From positions 1 to 16,350 of the forward strand of contig CAMCIX010000005.1 of the NCBI GenBank assembly GCA_945875045.1: a stretch of 16,350 bases of DNA. Reading direction: 5' to 3'. The notes under the pieces are model-generated. The model was not told the origin of the DNA, did not search any database, and worked only from the letters and a program-made list of their open reading frames with translations. This DNA is from an uncultured Clostridia bacterium. Its GTDB lineage: Bacteria; Bacillota; Clostridia; Oscillospirales; Acutalibacteraceae. Shown piece by piece: positions 14,849 through 16,350 of this stretch. How positions within the stretch are numbered: position 1 is the stretch's first letter; the number at the start of each line of letters is the position of its first letter. Both the position numbers and the translations under genes were made by a program.

Positions 14849-15744
14849 AGAAAAACAGAGGAATAGAACATATTAAAAGTAAATACGGCAGATTATTTGT
14901 GTTGCCATGGGAAATTGGTATAATTGTATTCTTTGCATATCCGCTTATACAGTCTATTATTTATTCTTTTTCCAAAATGGTTATTGTTCCGGGCGGTGTA
15001 GACGTAACCTTTATCGGTCTTACCAGCTATTACAAATTGTTATTTGTAGATTCGGGATATACCGGCGCGCTAAAAAGTGATTTGGTTAATTTTTTGTACT
15101 CCGTACCGATAATATTGTTTTTGAGTCTTGTGCTTGCTATTGTTCTTAATCAAAAATTCCGCGGCAGACTGTTCTTCAGAGCACTATATTTCTTACCTGT
15201 TATAATTGCAACAGGTACGGTAATCAATTTGATTTACAATACTCAAGACAGCGATACACAAACATTTGAAAGGGTAGCGTCTGAGGCCTTTTCCTCAAAT
15301 ATGTTAAGCGTTGACGATATTGTTAAATGGCTCGATATTAATAATAATGTCGGAGAATACATAATAAACGTCATCGGAAGAATATTTGATTTGATTTGGA
15401 GTTGCGGTATTCAGATAGTACTGTTTTTAGCCGGACTTCAATCCATACCTTCGTCGTTGTATGAAGCATCGAGAGTTGAAGGTGCGACCAAGTGGGAGGA
15501 ATTTTGGTTTATAACATTTCCGATGCTTTCACAGGTAACATTGTTGGTCGGAGTCTTTACAATGGTAGAACTTATAACGAATGAGCGAGGCGTAATTGTC
15601 AGTTGGACTTATAAACTTATGATGGGTGGCGACTATGATTATACATCGGCGATGATGTGGTTGTATTTTTTGGCAAATGGATTGATGATGGGATTGATAG
15701 TATTCCTATATAATCGCATTTTGATGAAACGTTGGGAATCTTAA
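14845..15744 (+). CDS. Second ABC sugar transporter permease, MalF type
   Basis: This is a 299-residue inner-membrane permease. ATG 14845 overlaps the stop of the DUF5696 gene by four bases (ATGA), with GGAGAG at 14833-14838. The N terminus has LPWEIGIIVFFAYPLIQSI, then TFIGLTSYYKLLF. The ATPase-docking EAA loop is EASRVEG at 207-213 followed by FITFPML. Between the third membrane segment and the EAA region there is an extended, partly hydrophilic stretch (about 132-185) that is longer than in the first MalF-type permease of this window and may contact the binding protein. It belongs to a different subfamily from the upstream pair, so the locus appears to encode two distinct importers or channel variants. 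Confidence 0.93.
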   Translation: MKKNRGIEHIKSKYGRLFVLPWEIGIIVFFAYPLIQSIIYSFSKMVIVPGGVDVTFIGLTSYYKLLFVDSGYTGALKSDLVNFLYSVPIILFLSLVLAIVLNQKFRGRLFFRALYFLPVIIATGTVINLIYNTQDSDTQTFERVASEAFSSNMLSVDDIVKWLDINNNVGEYIINVIGRIFDLIWSCGIQIVLFLAGLQSIPSSLYEASRVEGATKWEEFWFITFPMLSQVTLLVGVFTMVELITNERGVIVSWTYKLMMGGDYDYTSAMMWLYFLANGLMMGLIVFLYNRILMKRWES

Positions 15745-15748
15745 AACA

Positions 15749-15756
15749 GAGGTGAT
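15749..15756 (+). promoter_or_regulatory. Strong ribosome binding site of the last permease gene
   Basis: GAGGTGAT is an 8-base perfect complement to the usual 16S rRNA 3' end. It sits 5 bases before TTG 15762 and 14 before the in-frame ATG at 15771, so the TTG is the more likely start. Confidence 0.7.
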
Positions 15757-15761
15757 TACAG

Positions 15762-16350
15762 TTGAATAAAATGATTAATAACTTTTCACCAAAACTACCG
15801 CACAAAATCATTAATTGCAAAAACAAAGTTACTTCTGTCTTTTTTACGGTATTTCGGTTGATTTTTCTTTTGGCAGTTGGTTTTGTAATTATTTATCCAT
15901 TGTTATATATGCTTGTTACATCATTTCTGGGAAGAGATGCATTTATCAATTCTGCCCGTGTATGGATTCCGACAGATTATAATATTAAGAACAATTATAC
16001 TGTTGCGTTAGTTTGTTTAGATTACGGCGCCGCACTTCTTTCAACACTTAAAAATGAAGTTTTAAGTTCTGCAATAGAGGTTTGCACCTGCGCTTTTGCA
16101 GCTTACGGTCTGGCAAGGTTTAATTTCAAAGAAAAAAAGCTTCTTATGGCAATTCTTTTTATGACGATTCTGGTTCCGGATATGTTGCTTATGATTCCAA
16201 GGGTAATAAACCTTTCCAAATTGGATTTTCTGGGTATTTTCGGTTTGATTGACAAATTTACCGGCGTTGATTTACGAGTAAATATCTTAAATTCAGGTTG
16301 GACTTTCTGGTTGCCGTCTTTGTTCGGCGTAGGTTTGCGCTCAGGAATAT
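15762..16350 (+). CDS. Second ABC sugar transporter permease, MalG type (3' end outside window)
   Basis: The frame is open from TTG 15762 to the window end, giving the first 196 residues of a MalG-type permease. The first membrane segment is FLLAVGFVIIYPLLYMLVTS. AFAAYGLARFNFKEKKLL is the typical step after the second segment, and ILFMTILVPDMLLMIP forms the third. The EAA loop should lie just beyond the window, since the visible part ends in LFGVGLRSG, the position where MalG proteins approach it. The gene follows its MalF partner by 17 bases. An ATG at 15771 is an alternative start that would shorten the protein by three residues. Confidence 0.9.
   Translation, partial: MNKMINNFSPKLPHKIINCKNKVTSVFFTVFRLIFLLAVGFVIIYPLLYMLVTSFLGRDAFINSARVWIPTDYNIKNNYTVALVCLDYGAALLSTLKNEVLSSAIEVCTCAFAAYGLARFNFKEKKLLMAILFMTILVPDMLLMIPRVINLSKLDFLGIFGLIDKFTGVDLRVNILNSGWTFWLPSLFGVGLRSGI

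Noticed and set aside
1-16350. CRISPR arrays, tRNA/rRNA genes, insertion sequences, phage or integration signals
   Set aside because: I saw no regularly spaced repeats, no cloverleaf-like segments, no transposase or integrase reading frames and no terminal repeats; the genes are packed and co-directional.

Overview
The window looks like part of the genome of an anaerobic, polysaccharide-degrading Gram-positive bacterium, most likely a Clostridia/Oscillospiraceae (Ruminococcus-like) gut or rumen lineage. This is inferred from the AT-rich sequence with strong AGGAGG-type ribosome binding sites, Gram-positive signal peptides and lipoboxes, a type I dockerin of Ruminococcus style, and ABC sugar importers with no dedicated ATPase gene nearby. 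All nine genes are on the + strand and there are almost no gaps. I see no RNA genes, mobile elements or CRISPR.

Bases 1-127 hold the leader of the first gene, with a small inverted repeat. Bases 128-3970 encode a 1280-residue secreted protein with three GLUG-type beta-helix modules, a dockerin and a C-terminal GH16 glycanase. A 169-base gap with two stem-loops follows. Bases 4140-5702 encode a lipoprotein with a second GH16 domain. From 5732 to the window end the genes are separated by at most 29 bases, or overlap, and look like one operon: a very large solute-binding protein carrying two N-terminal CBM-like domains; a MalF/MalG-type permease pair; a beta-propeller/TPR/Yip1 membrane protein; a DUF5696 lipoprotein; and a second permease pair whose last member runs off the window.

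Read together, this is a glycan-utilisation locus. The dockerin-bearing GH16 would cut polymer outside the cell, possibly on a cellulosome. The lipid-anchored GH16 would trim it at the membrane. The CBM-fused binding protein would capture oligosaccharides and pass them to one or both permease pairs, powered by an ATPase encoded elsewhere (probably a shared MsmK-type subunit). GH16 enzymes with the E-x-D-x-x-E active site mostly act on beta-1,3/1,4-glucans, galactans and related polymers. The exact substrate cannot be read from this sequence.

The least understood part is the central block, the propeller-TPR-Yip1 protein and the DUF5696 lipoprotein, placed between the two permease pairs. Its position suggests an uncharacterised envelope component of glycan uptake. 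A second point of interest is an 11-A run exactly between the dockerin and the GH16 domain of the first gene. Gain or loss of one A there would give an immediate stop and a form without the catalytic domain.
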